Assembly (NCBI GenBank): GCA_028818775.1
Contig: JAPPNE010000147.1
Coordinates: 1-58,508 of the forward strand
Direction: 5' to 3'
Length of the DNA: 58,508 nucleotides
DNA from: Deltaproteobacteria bacterium
GTDB lineage: Bacteria > Desulfobacterota > Binatia > UBA9968 > JAJDTQ01
Shown: in pieces, positions 1 through 8,187 of the stretch
Layout: each line of letters starts with the position of its first letter
How positions within the stretch are numbered: position 1 is the first letter of the stretch
Position numbers and translations under genes: made by a program
Notes under the pieces: generated by a model
Seen by the model: the letters and a program-made list of their open reading frames with translations, nothing else
Databases searched by the model: none
What the model was told of the DNA's origin: nothing

Positions 1-414
1 GGTGCAGCGGCACAGGTTGCCCATCATCCAGTCCTTGATCTCTTCTTCGTTGGGCCGGGGGTTCTGGTCCAGCAGCGCCTTGGCCGCCACCACCTGGCCG
101 GGCGTGCAGATGCCGCACTGGAAGCCGCCGTAGCGGATGAAGCTCTGCTGCACCGGGTGAAGCTCGCCGTCCTGGGCCAGCCCCTCCACCGTGGTGACGT
201 CACGGCCGTCCGCGAACACCGCCAAGGCCAGGCACGAACTCACCATCTCGCCGTCGATAAGCACCGTGCACGCGCCGCACACGCCCACGCTGCACCCTTC
301 CTTGGTTCCCGTGAGGCCCAGGTCGTAGCGGAGCATGTCCACCAGGAGCCGGTTGGTGGGCACCTCCAGCTCGTGCTCCGTCCCGTTGACGCGAAACTTG
401 ATCTTCTTGTCCAT
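1..414 (-). CDS. (2Fe-2S)-binding subunit of a xanthine dehydrogenase/CO dehydrogenase-type hydroxylase, partial
   Basis: Reading from ATG at 414 to the window edge gives 138 residues; the C-terminus lies outside. The start has a good purine-rich ribosome site (GAGAGGGA) upstream. The N-terminal half is a plant-ferredoxin fold with the cluster motif GCSVGVCGACT (about residues 40-50). The second half has the family's other cluster motif, QCGICTPG, and the start of the final one, GNLCRCT. These mark the small electron-transfer subunit of molybdenum hydroxylases (CoxS/XdhC-like), which passes electrons from the molybdenum subunit to the FAD subunit. Partner subunits should lie beyond position 1. 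The substrate cannot be told from this subunit. Confidence 0.93.
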   Translation of the reverse strand, partial: MDKKIKFRVNGTEHELEVPTNRLLVDMLRYDLGLTGTKEGCSVGVCGACTVLIDGEMVSSCLALAVFADGRDVTTVEGLAQDGELHPVQQSFIRYGGFQCGICTPGQVVAAKALLDQNPRPNEEEIKDWMMGNLCRCT

Positions 415-577
415 GAAACTCCCTCTCCGCTCGTGAGGATTGGTCTGTCTGCCGGCTGGCGGGGTCCGTGATGATTCCCTAGCGCCGATTTTATATAGGA
501 AGATTCCCGGTAAAGTGCAACCGGCCCGGAAGCAGGGATGATGGACTGTTCCGGTGGCCGGAAACCGCTCCCACGGC

Positions 578-1186
578 CTACCCCGCCGCCGCCCGGCCGC
601 GCGGCGGAACCGCGTCCACCGGTTTCTCCATGAACTCGCCGATGCGCGCCGCGAGCTCATTCAGCCGCCGGCCACCGCCGCGGTCGAGCAGCACGGACCC
701 GGAGTCCGCGAGCAGCAGACGCACCGATCGGGCGGGAAAGGATTTCTCCCCCGCCGTGGAACCGGCCACGGCGAAGCCGCTGTACACTTGGTCGTCGGCG
801 ACCCTCAGGCTGGCGACCTCGTCGAAGTTCAGCGTCAGCCGCCGGCGCATGAACAGGCTGCTGCGGGTCAGGGACACGGTGCGGGCGCGCCGGTCGATGC
901 GGATGGTGCGCTTGAGGGTGAAGAGGAACAGCACCACGCCGAACAGGACCACGTTCATGGCCGGGAAGTACCACAGGTTCCCCACCGTGCTGTCGAGCCC
1001 TTGGGCGCGAATGGCCAGGAACACCGGTACCGAGAGCAGCAGCAGGAAACAGGCGATGCCGAGGCACAGCAGCGCCGGAAAGCGTCCGCCGCGCCAGACC
1101 AGGTTCAATTCGTGGTCGCCGGAGGGTTCCTGACGGAACCCGAGACGGCTGCCGATGGATTCGAAGTGTCGTGGGTCCCCTGTCAT
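578..1186 (-). CDS. Hypothetical two-helix membrane protein
   Basis: The 202-residue product has two strongly hydrophobic segments, near residues 37-60 and 74-90, separated by a short loop. A basic segment (TLKRTIRIDRRARTVSLTR) then leads into a beta-rich cytoplasmic domain. This layout, a helix pair followed by a PH-like or DUF-type domain, is common in small bacterial membrane proteins of unknown role. I do not recognise a named family. The ATG at 1186 is the only good start, and a degenerate copy of the window's palindromic repeat lies directly upstream. The 163-base gap to the CoxS gene holds nothing I can name. Confidence 0.6.
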   Translation of the reverse strand: MTGDPRHFESIGSRLGFRQEPSGDHELNLVWRGGRFPALLCLGIACFLLLLSVPVFLAIRAQGLDSTVGNLWYFPAMNVVLFGVVLFLFTLKRTIRIDRRARTVSLTRSSLFMRRRLTLNFDEVASLRVADDQVYSGFAVAGSTAGEKSFPARSVRLLLADSGSVLLDRGGGRRLNELAARIGEFMEKPVDAVPPRGRAAAG

Positions 1187-1190
1187 GGGT

Positions 1191-1228
1191 GCGGGAATCC
1201 AGGGGTGGGGTGGGCGCGAACGGGGTGG
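1191..1228. repeat. Degenerate half-copy of the intergenic palindromic repeat
   Basis: The first 20 bases (GCGGGAATCCAGGGGTGGGG) are identical to 56741-56760, and the following G-rich tail is also similar. The left half of the palindrome seen at 46434 and 56725 is missing here. It lies just upstream of the membrane-protein start at 1186. Confidence 0.6.
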
Positions 1229-1229
1229 A

Positions 1230-1409
1230 TTACTCCGGTTTGACCCCGTGCTTGCGCAGTGCCCGGTCGGAGCGGTCGCGGATGTCCCGTTGGTTTCCCT
1301 GGGCCTGCGCGCGGATCTTCTCGTTGCAGGCCTCGCAGATGCCGCCGCTCAGAGGGGCGACCTTGGCGCACACCATGCAGCGTTCCTGGGCGCGCTTTTC
1401 CTTCTCCAT
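1230..1409 (-). CDS. Small cysteine-rich (zinc-ribbon-like) protein
   Basis: From ATG at 1409 the product has 59 residues and begins MEKEKRAQERCMVC. Two CxxC pairs, CMVC and CEAC, are about 14 residues apart and form a likely four-cysteine zinc knuckle. The C-terminal half is highly charged (IRDRSDRALRKHG). A TTG start at 1448 would add 13 residues, but the ATG matches the onset of the charged N-terminus better. No named family recognised. It sits in a minus-strand run of small genes downstream of holA, and the function is unknown. Confidence 0.55.
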   Translation of the reverse strand: MEKEKRAQERCMVCAKVAPLSGGICEACNEKIRAQAQGNQRDIRDRSDRALRKHGVKPE

Positions 1410-1463
1410 GACGCCGAGCTTATCCGAAATCGCGGGACGATCCAACAAGGATCGCCGGGCCGT

Positions 1464-1970
1464 TCAAGGTACGAGCCTGATCTGCGCCGGGCTCTCCAGG
1501 ATCATCTCCAGTCCGTACTTGGGGTCGTCCTTGATGCGGCCGGTCAGCTCCACCTCCTTCCCCTGGAACTGGTTGGGGTGGGCGTCCGCGCGCTCGAAGG
1601 CGTCGGCGGCGGACGAGAAGATGACCGCGGTGAACGCGGACCGGGAAGGACCGAAGTCCAGGAACCAAGTGTTGCTCTTGGACGAGTGGCCCACGCGGTA
1701 CACGCGGCCGCGCACCCGCGCCAACACCCCGGCCAGCTCCTGGAGCCGCTCGATCTCCATGACATCGACCTCGGGGAGATCCCCGCCGGAGGCTGGATTC
1801 GTTCCGGTGGAAACGCCGCGAGTCGCGGCGCCGTCCGCCGGATCCTCCAGGCACGGCGCCGATCCGGTCCAGCGCGCGTACACCAGATGCGCCAGGAAGC
1901 CGGACAGAAACGCGCCAAGCAGAAGCGCCGCCAACGGAACGGAAAATCGCTGAAAGAAACCTGCCGTCAT
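1464..1970 (-). CDS. Membrane-anchored protein with an OB-fold-like domain
   Basis: Starting at ATG 1970 (MTAGFFQRF, with a GGGG ribosome site about 10 bases upstream) gives 168 residues. A single hydrophobic segment (PLAALLLGAFLSGFLAHLVY) acts as an uncleaved anchor. After a low-complexity linker the C-terminal about 95 residues resemble the small OB-fold seen in exported nucleic-acid-binding-like proteins: VRGRVYRVGHSSKSNTWFLD, then a KEVELTGRIKDD strand and a final IRLVP. A GTG at 2030 would add 20 residues but would bury the anchor. The domain call rests on pattern only. Binding partner unknown. Confidence 0.55.
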   Translation of the reverse strand: MTAGFFQRFSVPLAALLLGAFLSGFLAHLVYARWTGSAPCLEDPADGAATRGVSTGTNPASGGDLPEVDVMEIERLQELAGVLARVRGRVYRVGHSSKSNTWFLDFGPSRSAFTAVIFSSAADAFERADAHPNQFQGKEVELTGRIKDDPKYGLEMILESPAQIRLVP

Positions 1971-2120
1971 GTCCGTGAACCCCCTACGGTGAGATTGTGT
2001 CTCCGTAGGAGGAATCGGCGGGACCGACACCGCCTTAAGCCATGCGCGAGAATTTCAACCGGGTACGCCCAACCGGCACCCCGATCGGGCATCCCTTCCG
2101 AAGGATGGACATCGGCCGCC

Positions 2121-3248
2121 CTACGGCCGGCACATCTCCAGGACCAGTCTCTCCATGGCGGCCTGGGGCTGGTGGCCGGAGGACTTGAGGCGGGCGTCGG
2201 TGTCCTGGAGCAGCCGGAGAAAGGCCTTTAGCTCGGGCAGGGTGAACTTCTCCGCGCGCTGCAACGTCAGGTAGTTGGCGTAGGGGCTCTTGGTGGGAAG
2301 ACCTTCAGTGTCGGGTGGGACCTGCTTCTGGAACTCCGCGTAGGACATGTGCCGTCGCCAGACCGCGGCCAGCTCGTGGTCGAGGAGCTGGCGCGCGCTC
2401 AGAAGGCGGCGCACATGGCCCGCGATGGCCCCGAGCATCATCAGCGGGTACTCGCCGCCGGCCATGAGACGGCGCAGAAAGCTCAGGGCGCGGAGCGCGT
2501 CCCGCTGCCCCAGCGCGTCGGTGAGGTCGAACACCCAGCTCTCCGACTGGTCCGCGAAGATCTCCTCGACGTCGGCGGCGACCACCGTATCCGCGTCGCC
2601 GGCGTAGAGGATCAGCTTCTCGATTTCCTGGTGGACGATCCAGAGCTCGTTGCCGCACCGCGACAACACCATCTCGCGAGCGTCCGTCTCGATGCGCTTG
2701 CGCGCCCTCCGCAGATGCTGATCGAGAAACGCGGCCAGCGACTCCCGGCGGATGCGTCCGCTGCGGTCGCGTTCCACCGACAGGTCGAGGACGCACCCCT
2801 CGCGGCTCAACTGCTTGTAGGCGCGCCCGCGCTTGTCCGCCTGGGGGGCCAGCAGCAGCAGGCGCGCGCCGTGGGGCAGGCCGCGTTCGAGGAGCTGCGC
2901 GATCCGGTCCGGCTCCTCGGCCTTGGGCCTGGCGGAAGCGGGAGCCGTCTCTTCCCCGGGGTCTCCCCTGCGCTCGGGAGGAGCGAACCAGGGAACCGAC
3001 TCCGCCACCACCGTGCAGGCCGGGGCGAAGAGCGACGGGGTCATGAGGGCGGCCTCGATGTCACCCCACGAGGAGGCGCGGGCGTCGAACCGGGAGACGG
3101 CGAGGCTCGTGCCGGAGCCGGGAGCGAGGTGCTCCAGGATCGCGCGGCTCGCCCCCCGGACACGATACTCGTCTCCGTGAAGCAGCATGATCGCCGGCCC
3201 CTTGCCGTCGCGAAGGGCCTGCAGCAGCGCTTCGAGGTCTTGCGCCAT
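2121..3248 (-). CDS. holA: DNA polymerase III subunit delta
   Basis: The 375-residue product matches the delta subunit of the clamp loader, which opens the beta sliding clamp. The N-terminus (PAIMLLHGDEYRVRGASRAI) is the usual delta opening, the AAA+-like fold without a working Walker A. Further hallmarks are the mid-region segment NELWIVHQEIEKLILYAG and the C-terminal helical collar domain with its YPLMMLGAIAGHVRRLL stretch. Length is slightly above the usual 330-350. An alanine/proline/charge-rich insert near residue 95 (the ERRGDPGEETAPASARPKAE region) probably explains this. An unrelated small gene lies 41 bases upstream. Confidence 0.92.
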   Translation of the reverse strand: MAQDLEALLQALRDGKGPAIMLLHGDEYRVRGASRAILEHLAPGSGTSLAVSRFDARASSWGDIEAALMTPSLFAPACTVVAESVPWFAPPERRGDPGEETAPASARPKAEEPDRIAQLLERGLPHGARLLLLAPQADKRGRAYKQLSREGCVLDLSVERDRSGRIRRESLAAFLDQHLRRARKRIETDAREMVLSRCGNELWIVHQEIEKLILYAGDADTVVAADVEEIFADQSESWVFDLTDALGQRDALRALSFLRRLMAGGEYPLMMLGAIAGHVRRLLSARQLLDHELAAVWRRHMSYAEFQKQVPPDTEGLPTKSPYANYLTLQRAEKFTLPELKAFLRLLQDTDARLKSSGHQPQAAMERLVLEMCRP

Positions 3249-3289
3249 CGATCACCACCGCCGGGCGGGCGTCAGCATGTTGCAGGCCG

Positions 3290-3487
3290 CTAACGCTTCG
3301 AAACCCACATCTGGTTCTTCTCGCTCCAGGCGTAGTCCGACTTCCAGACCTTGAGACCGACCGTGAAATCGCCGCCGGAGCGGGAAAGGAAGACCTTCTG
3401 GGTCGAATGGGGGATGTCCACCCGCGCCACGGTCATGACCTGTCTGCGCAAGTCCCCCCGGATCAGAACGCGGTCTCCCACCTCCAT
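3290..3487 (-). CDS. Small hypothetical basic protein
   Basis: The 65-residue product from ATG 3487 starts MEVGDRVLIRGDLRRQ, a KOW/SH3-like beta-strand opening, and ends with aromatic residues in DYAWSEKNQMWVSKR. A GTG at 3517 would add a basic segment (MKRTKGQRTT) to give 75 residues, so the exact start is open. The alternation of short strands suggests a compact beta barrel, but no family is recognised. It lies upstream of holA in the same direction, 41 bases away, so the two may be cotranscribed. It is divergent from the FAH-family gene. Confidence 0.5.
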   Translation of the reverse strand: MEVGDRVLIRGDLRRQVMTVARVDIPHSTQKVFLSRSGGDFTVGLKVWKSDYAWSEKNQMWVSKR

Positions 3488-3597
3488 CGTGGTGCGTTGT
3501 CCCTTGGTGCGTTTCACGTTGCGAGGGTACCACCGCCGGACCGGCCGCGCAATTTCGGGACTTTCCGGCCGCCGGAGCCCGTGCCCGGGGCAATGGC

Positions 3598-3627
3598 TTG
3601 ACAAAGGGCACGGCGCTTCTCTATGAG
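3598..3627 (+). promoter_or_regulatory. Candidate sigma-70 promoter for the FAH-family gene
   Basis: A perfect -35 box (TTGACA, 3598-3603) is followed after 18 bases by TATGAG (3622-3627, four of six matches to the -10 consensus). It lies 52 bases upstream of the ATG at 3679 in the gap between divergent genes. Confidence 0.5.
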
Positions 3628-3678
3628 AAAGCCCTACAGAACCGGCCCGCGGGACCGGAGCCGGACAGGAGGTCGTCC

Positions 3679-4626
3679 ATGCGTTTCGTGACATACAACT
3701 TTCAGAGCAAGGCCCACTTGGGCTTGATGAACGGAGACGATCAGATCATCGATCTCCAGGAGGTCGCCAAACGCTACCTTCCCGGCGACACCGCCGCCTA
3801 TCTGGGCAGCATGCAGTCGTTCATCGAGGCGGGCGGCAAAGCCGTCAATACCGCCAGGAAGGCCGCCCGCTACGTCGAGGACCTCGATACGAAGGGTATC
3901 CGGCGGCTGGCCCAGGCCGGGATCCTGGTGAAGCGCAACCGCATAAGGTTGCTGTCGCCGATCCCCGCGCCGCGGAAGAACGTCATCTGCCTGGGAGTCA
4001 ACTACCAGGAGCATATCGACGAGGGCGTGCGGGCACGCGGCGTCCAGCTCAACACGCCCGAGGTGCCGGTGTTCTTCACCAAGCCGGCCACCGCGGTCAT
4101 CGGCGACCAGGGCAAGGTGCTCGCGCATCCCGTCACCAGCAGGATCGACTGGGAAGTGGAGCTGGCCGTGGTGATCGGCCGCAAGGGCCGGAACATCCCC
4201 GCCGCCAAGGCCAACGACTACATCTTCGGCTACACCGTGTGCCTGGACATGACCGCCCGGGACCTGCAGCGCCGCCACCTCCAGTGGTGGAAGGGCAAGT
4301 CCCTGGACACCTTCTGCCCGCTGGGGCCCAGCATCGTGCACAAGAGCACCATGCCCGATCCCAAGAACGTCCGGCTCCAGTGCCGCGTGAACGGCGAGAC
4401 CATGCAGGACGGCAACACGCGGGACATGATCTTCGACATCCCCACGACCATCGAGCACCTGTCCGCCGGCCTCACCCTGGAACCCGGCGACATCATCAGC
4501 ACGGGAACGCCGTCCGGCGTGGGCTTCGCCCGGACTCCACCCATCTTCCTCAATGTCGGCGACAAGGTGGAAGGCGAGGTGGAGGGCATCGGCGTGCTGG
4601 AGGTGAAGATCGCGGCCGCGCGCTAG
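3679..4626 (+). CDS. Fumarylacetoacetate hydrolase (FAH) family protein
   Basis: The 315-residue product starts at ATG 3679, directly after a strong AGGAGG ribosome site. The C-terminal FAH domain is complete. NVICLGVNYQEHIDE opens the domain, and the acidic metal-binding residues are in DWEVELAVVIG and the GYTVCLDMTARDLQ segment. The GDIISTGTPSGVG loop also follows the family pattern. The N-terminal about 95 residues form the usual small domain. Members are Mg/Mn-dependent hydrolases, hydratases or decarboxylases of 2-oxo acids in aromatic catabolism (HpcE, 2-hydroxyhepta-2,4-diene-1,7-dioate isomerase, acylpyruvase). The substrate is not predictable here. It probably has its own promoter and is followed by the thi genes. 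Confidence 0.9.
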   Translation: MRFVTYNFQSKAHLGLMNGDDQIIDLQEVAKRYLPGDTAAYLGSMQSFIEAGGKAVNTARKAARYVEDLDTKGIRRLAQAGILVKRNRIRLLSPIPAPRKNVICLGVNYQEHIDEGVRARGVQLNTPEVPVFFTKPATAVIGDQGKVLAHPVTSRIDWEVELAVVIGRKGRNIPAAKANDYIFGYTVCLDMTARDLQRRHLQWWKGKSLDTFCPLGPSIVHKSTMPDPKNVRLQCRVNGETMQDGNTRDMIFDIPTTIEHLSAGLTLEPGDIISTGTPSGVGFARTPPIFLNVGDKVEGEVEGIGVLEVKIAAAR

Positions 4627-4750
4627 CGGCGCGGCCGGCCGGTTCGCCCCGCCCGGACAGGTGACGTCCCGCTCGGGAAATGCGATAATGTAGCAGCGCG
4701 GGGACGTTGCGTCCGGCAAGGTGCCGGAACCGGCCCGCGGGGATTGCCCG

Positions 4751-4951
4751 GTGGTCATCCAAGTCAACGGCAAGGACAGCGAAGTCGCGGCCGACATCAG
4801 CGTCGCACAACTCCTGGAGCACCTGGAGATCCGGCCCGGACGCGTGGTGGTGGAACTCAACGCCGAGGTTGTTTCACGAGAGGCGCACGGCGAGACGCAA
4901 CTGAAGGAAGGCGACGAGGTGGAGATCGTCCACTTCGTCGGCGGCGGATAG
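4751..4951 (+). CDS. thiS: Sulfur carrier protein ThiS
   Basis: The 66-residue beta-grasp protein ends in the required Gly-Gly (VHFVGGG). After adenylation this end carries the thiocarboxylate used for thiazole synthesis. GTG 4751 (MVIQVNGKD) is chosen because a GGGG ribosome site lies 8 bases upstream and ThiS is normally 65-70 residues. A GTG at 4721 would add ten uncharacteristic residues. The stop is four bases before thiG, so the two are coupled, as is usual. I looked for a TPP riboswitch in the 124-base leader and saw none of its conserved elements. Confidence 0.93.
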   Translation: MVIQVNGKDSEVAADISVAQLLEHLEIRPGRVVVELNAEVVSREAHGETQLKEGDEVEIVHFVGGG

Positions 4952-4955
4952 AGTC

Positions 4956-5765
4956 ATGACCCAATCCACAGCCCAAGCCTCAGAAGCGGCGGCGCCCGAC
5001 CGCTTCAGCCTCGCCGGCAAGGAATACCGCTCGCGGCTGATCGTCGGCACCGGGAAATACAAGGACTTCGAGGAGACCCGCAAGGCCATCGAGACCTCCG
5101 GCGCGGAGATCGTCACGGTGGCGGTGCGGCGCGTCAACATCACCGACCCGGACCAGGAAAACCTGCTCGACTACCTCGACCCCAAGAAGTTCACGATCCT
5201 GCCCAACACCGCGGGATGCTACACGCCGGAGGAAGCCGTGCGCACCTGCCGCCTGGCGCGCGCGGCGGGGGTCGGCGACATGGTCAAGCTCGAGGTCATC
5301 GGCGACGACAAGACCCTGTTCCCGGACACGCCCGGCACCCTGGAGGCCGCGCGCCTGCTCATCGAGGACGGTTTCACCGTGCTGCCGTACATCAGCGACG
5401 ACGTGGTCACCGCCAAGAAGCTCGAGGACATGGGCTGCGCCGCGGTCATGCCCCTGGCGGCGCCCATTGGATCGGGCCTGGGCATCCGGAACCCGTACAA
5501 CATCCGCATCATCCAGGAGCACGTGTCCATCCCGGTCATCGTCGACGCCGGCGTGGGCACCGCCTCCGACGCCGCCATCGTCATGGAGATGGGGTGCGAC
5601 GGCGTGCTCATGAACACCGCCATCGCCGGCGCCAAGGACCCCGTGCTCATGGCCGACGCCATGAAGCAGGCCGTGGAGGCCGGCCGCAAGGCCTTCCTGG
5701 CCGGGCGCATCCCCAAGAAGCTCTACGCCACCGCCTCCAGTCCCATCGAGGGACTGCTCACCTGA
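4956..5765 (+). CDS. thiG: Thiazole synthase ThiG
   Basis: The 269-residue TIM-barrel enzyme condenses 1-deoxyxylulose 5-phosphate, dehydroglycine and ThiS thiocarboxylate into the thiazole of thiamine. The [14 protein letters not shown] opening, the VKLEVIGD strand carrying the Schiff-base lysine, the [14 protein letters not shown] loop and the [18 protein letters not shown] phosphate site are all present. Length is slightly above the typical 255 because of a 15-residue N-terminal extension. It lies between thiS and thiE and starts four bases after thiS. Confidence 0.97.
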   Translation: MTQSTAQASEAAAPDRFSLAGKEYRSRLIVGTGKYKDFEETRKAIETSGAEIVTVAVRRVNITDPDQENLLDYLDPKKFTILPNTAGCYTPEEAVRTCRLARAAGVGDMVKLEVIGDDKTLFPDTPGTLEAARLLIEDGFTVLPYISDDVVTAKKLEDMGCAAVMPLAAPIGSGLGIRNPYNIRIIQEHVSIPVIVDAGVGTASDAAIVMEMGCDGVLMNTAIAGAKDPVLMADAMKQAVEAGRKAFLAGRIPKKLYATASSPIEGLLT

Positions 5766-5768
5766 CCC

Positions 5769-6395
5769 TTGCGCACCATCGACTTCGACCTCTACCTCGT
5801 CACCGACCGCAAGACGACGGCGGGGCGGGAATTGTTGTGGGTGCTGGAAGAAGCCCTGGAGGGAGGCGTCCGGGCCGTGCAACTGCGGGAGAAGGACCTG
5901 GAGGGGCGCGCTCTCCTGGAGCTGACGCGAAAGGCAAAGGCGCTGTGCGACCGCTACGGCGCCGAGCTGTTCGTCAACGACCGCGTCGACGTTGTCTTGG
6001 CCGCGGACACCGCCGGCGTGCACTTGGCCGCCAACTCCCTGCCCGTGGCAGTCGCGCGGGAACTGCTCGGCCCGGACCGGAAGATCGGCGTCTCCACCCA
6101 TTCGGTGGAGGAAACGCGGGCCGCCGCGGACGCCGGCGCCGACCTCATCGTCTTCGGCCCCGTCTACCCCACTCCGTCCAAGCTCGCCTTCGGCGCTCCC
6201 CAGGGCCCAGCCGCCCTCAAGGCCGTCACCGACGCCACCTCCGTCCCGGTCTTCGCCATCGGCGGCATCAAGCAACACCACCTCCCCGAGATCAAGGCCC
6301 ACGGCACCGCCCGCATCGCCCTCATCTCAGCCATCTCCGAAGCCCCCGACCCACGCGCCGCGGCCCGGGACATGCTCGCCGCGCTGCGGGCGTGA
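5769..6395 (+). CDS. thiE: Thiamine phosphate synthase ThiE
   Basis: The 208-residue TIM barrel joins thiazole phosphate and HMP diphosphate to make thiamine phosphate. Motifs seen are YLVTDR at the N-terminus, VQLREKD, the GVSTHSVEE strand, the GPVYPTPSK phosphate loop and VFAIGGI near the C-terminus. The start is a TTG at 5769, three bases after the thiG stop, so translation probably depends on coupling. No thiC, thiD, thiO or thiH is present in the window, so the rest of the pathway must be elsewhere. Confidence 0.94.
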   Translation: MRTIDFDLYLVTDRKTTAGRELLWVLEEALEGGVRAVQLREKDLEGRALLELTRKAKALCDRYGAELFVNDRVDVVLAADTAGVHLAANSLPVAVARELLGPDRKIGVSTHSVEETRAAADAGADLIVFGPVYPTPSKLAFGAPQGPAALKAVTDATSVPVFAIGGIKQHHLPEIKAHGTARIALISAISEAPDPRAAARDMLAALRA

Positions 6396-6401
6396 CCGAA
6401 T

Positions 6402-6429
6402 TTGAGTGCCATCGACTGTTTGGTATATG
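6402..6429 (+). promoter_or_regulatory. Candidate promoter for the isochorismatase-like gene
   Basis: TTGAGT (6402-6407), a 16-base spacer and TATATG (6424-6429) lie 24 bases upstream of the ATG at 6454. Each box matches the consensus at four of six positions. Confidence 0.35.
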
Positions 6430-6453
6430 GTACGACCCACAAGGAGGCTCACC

Positions 6454-7161
6454 ATGAGAGACTGGGAAAAGATCGTTCCTGAATACGACCGCCAAGTCTA
6501 CGAAAAGGCCGGCTACACCGGGAAACAACCCTTCGGACAGAAGCCCGCGCTGCTCATCATCGACGTCATCACGGCCTTCACCGGAACCAGGCCGATGGAG
6601 ACCCTGGACGCCATCGACGAGTTCCGGTCGAGCTGCGGCAAGGCCGCGTGGCAGGCGCTGCCGCACATCAGGAAACTCCTGGTGGCGTGCCGCAAGAGCA
6701 AGGTGCCGGTGGTCTATTCGACCAGCGATCCGGACTTCAAGGCGGTCTTCGGCAACGCCACCAAGCGCGCCGCGGAACCCACCACGGCGAGCGCCAAGGC
6801 GGTGGAGTTCCCGCAGATGATCCGTCCGCGCAAGGACGAGTGGGTGGTGCACAAGGCGCGGGCCAGCGCGTTCTTCGGCACCCACCTCATCACCTACCTG
6901 ACGCGCAAGAACATCGACTCGTTGATCGTCACCGGCGCCTCCACCTCCGGCTGCGTCCGCTCCACGGTCATCGACGGCTATTCCTACGGCTTCCCCGTGT
7001 TCGTGGTGGAGGAAGGCACCTTCGACCGCTCGCAGTTCTCGCACCTCGTAAACCTCTACGAGATGAACAGCAAGTACGCCACGGTGGTGACCCGGGCGGA
7101 AGCCCTTGCGCACGTCGAGTCGCTGCGAGGCGTGCCGCAACTCCGGGCGGCGCACCGGTAG
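6454..7161 (+). CDS. Isochorismatase-family cysteine hydrolase (N-carbamoylsarcosine amidase-like)
   Basis: The 235-residue product starts at ATG 6454 behind an AAGGAGG ribosome site. The Rossmann-like fold shows the family triad: Asp37 in PALLIIDVITAF, a lysine in VVHKARASAFFGT, and the nucleophilic cysteine in TGASTSGCVRSTVID. The non-prolyl VTGASTSGCV loop and long N-terminus resemble N-carbamoylsarcosine amidohydrolase and related amidases more than true isochorismatases. It is followed 58 bases later by an SDR gene in the same direction, so the pair may act in one degradative route. Substrate unknown. Confidence 0.88.
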   Translation: MRDWEKIVPEYDRQVYEKAGYTGKQPFGQKPALLIIDVITAFTGTRPMETLDAIDEFRSSCGKAAWQALPHIRKLLVACRKSKVPVVYSTSDPDFKAVFGNATKRAAEPTTASAKAVEFPQMIRPRKDEWVVHKARASAFFGTHLITYLTRKNIDSLIVTGASTSGCVRSTVIDGYSYGFPVFVVEEGTFDRSQFSHLVNLYEMNSKYATVVTRAEALAHVESLRGVPQLRAAHR

Positions 7162-7219
7162 TCGGCGGCACAGGATGAAGTTGTAGGAGCGGTCGGGCGG
7201 AAACCCAGGAGAATTTTCA

Positions 7220-8017
7220 ATGAGAGATCTCGGACTAAAGGACAAAGTGGTTCTCATCACCGGCGGCGCCGGCGTGCTCGGCACCGCCTTCTCGCAGGGC
7301 TTCGCCGATCACGGCGCGAAGCTGGCCATCAACGACCTCAGGGAAGAGAAGGCCCTCGAATGCATCGGCAAGCTCACGGGGGAGGTGGACGCGGTTCCCG
7401 CATGCTGCGACGTCTCCGACGACGCCGACGTGGCCCGCATGGTGAACGGGGTCGTGGAGCAGCTCGGCCGCATCGACGTGGTGGTCAACGCCGCGGCCGT
7501 ACAAATCTACCCACCCAAGAGCATCATCGAGATGGAGCCCGGCGAGTGGGATTTCGTGCTGGACATCTGCCTCAAGGCCGCCTACCTCACCACCCGCCAC
7601 GTGGCGCCCGTGATGAAACGCCAGGGCGGCGGCAAGATCGTCAACATCGCCTCCATCGCCGGACACCGCGGCACCGCCGGCGGCTCCGCCTACAGCGCCG
7701 CCAAGGGCGGCGTCGTCATGCTCACCCGGCAGATGGCCGTGGAACTCGGTCTGGACAACATCAACGTCAACTCCGTCAGCCCGGGTTTCACCCCCAACCG
7801 CCTTACCAGCATCTACGAGTACGAGGCCATCGCCAAGGGCGCCAGCGAGGGCCCCGAGCCCTCCCACGCCGCCGGCGAGTTCACCCCGCCCGCGCTGGGC
7901 CGCAAGGGCGAAATCGAAGACTTCGTCGGCCCCGTGCTCTTCCTCGCCTCCCAATGGGCCGACTACATCACCGGCGCCGACCTGCCGGTGGAGGGAGGGC
8001 GGATGGCGGCGCGGTGA
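7220..8017 (+). CDS. SDR-family NAD(P)-dependent oxidoreductase
   Basis: The 265-residue classical short-chain dehydrogenase has the cofactor motif VLITGGAGVLG near residue 11. VNAAAV replaces the usual NNAG. The catalytic Ser is in VNIASIAG and the YxxxK pair in YSAAKGG. The C-terminus, ITGADLPVEGG, is the usual SDR ending. The ribosome site AGGAGAA precedes ATG 7220. Classical SDRs interconvert alcohols and ketones; the substrate cannot be read from sequence. It probably shares a transcript with the amidase gene upstream. Confidence 0.93.
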   Translation: MRDLGLKDKVVLITGGAGVLGTAFSQGFADHGAKLAINDLREEKALECIGKLTGEVDAVPACCDVSDDADVARMVNGVVEQLGRIDVVVNAAAVQIYPPKSIIEMEPGEWDFVLDICLKAAYLTTRHVAPVMKRQGGGKIVNIASIAGHRGTAGGSAYSAAKGGVVMLTRQMAVELGLDNINVNSVSPGFTPNRLTSIYEYEAIAKGASEGPEPSHAAGEFTPPALGRKGEIEDFVGPVLFLASQWADYITGADLPVEGGRMAAR

Positions 8018-8030
8018 CGCCGCCATTGGC

Positions 8031-8060
8031 TTGCCGACATATGCGGCCGACTGCTAGATT
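8031..8060 (+). promoter_or_regulatory. Candidate promoter for tRNA-Thr
   Basis: TTGCCG (8031-8036), 18 bases, then TAGATT (8055-8060). It lies 26 bases upstream of the first tRNA base. Confidence 0.4.
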
Positions 8061-8086
8061 GGTAGTCCCCGCCCGCCCAACTCATC

Positions 8087-8162
<76 letters not shown>

Positions 8163-8187
8163 GTCTTTTCAATGGGTTAGCTAAGCG

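Noticed and set aside
4627..4750. TPP riboswitch before thiS
   Set aside because: Conserved riboswitch elements such as CTGAGA and the paired ACCTGA-type segment are not present in the leader.
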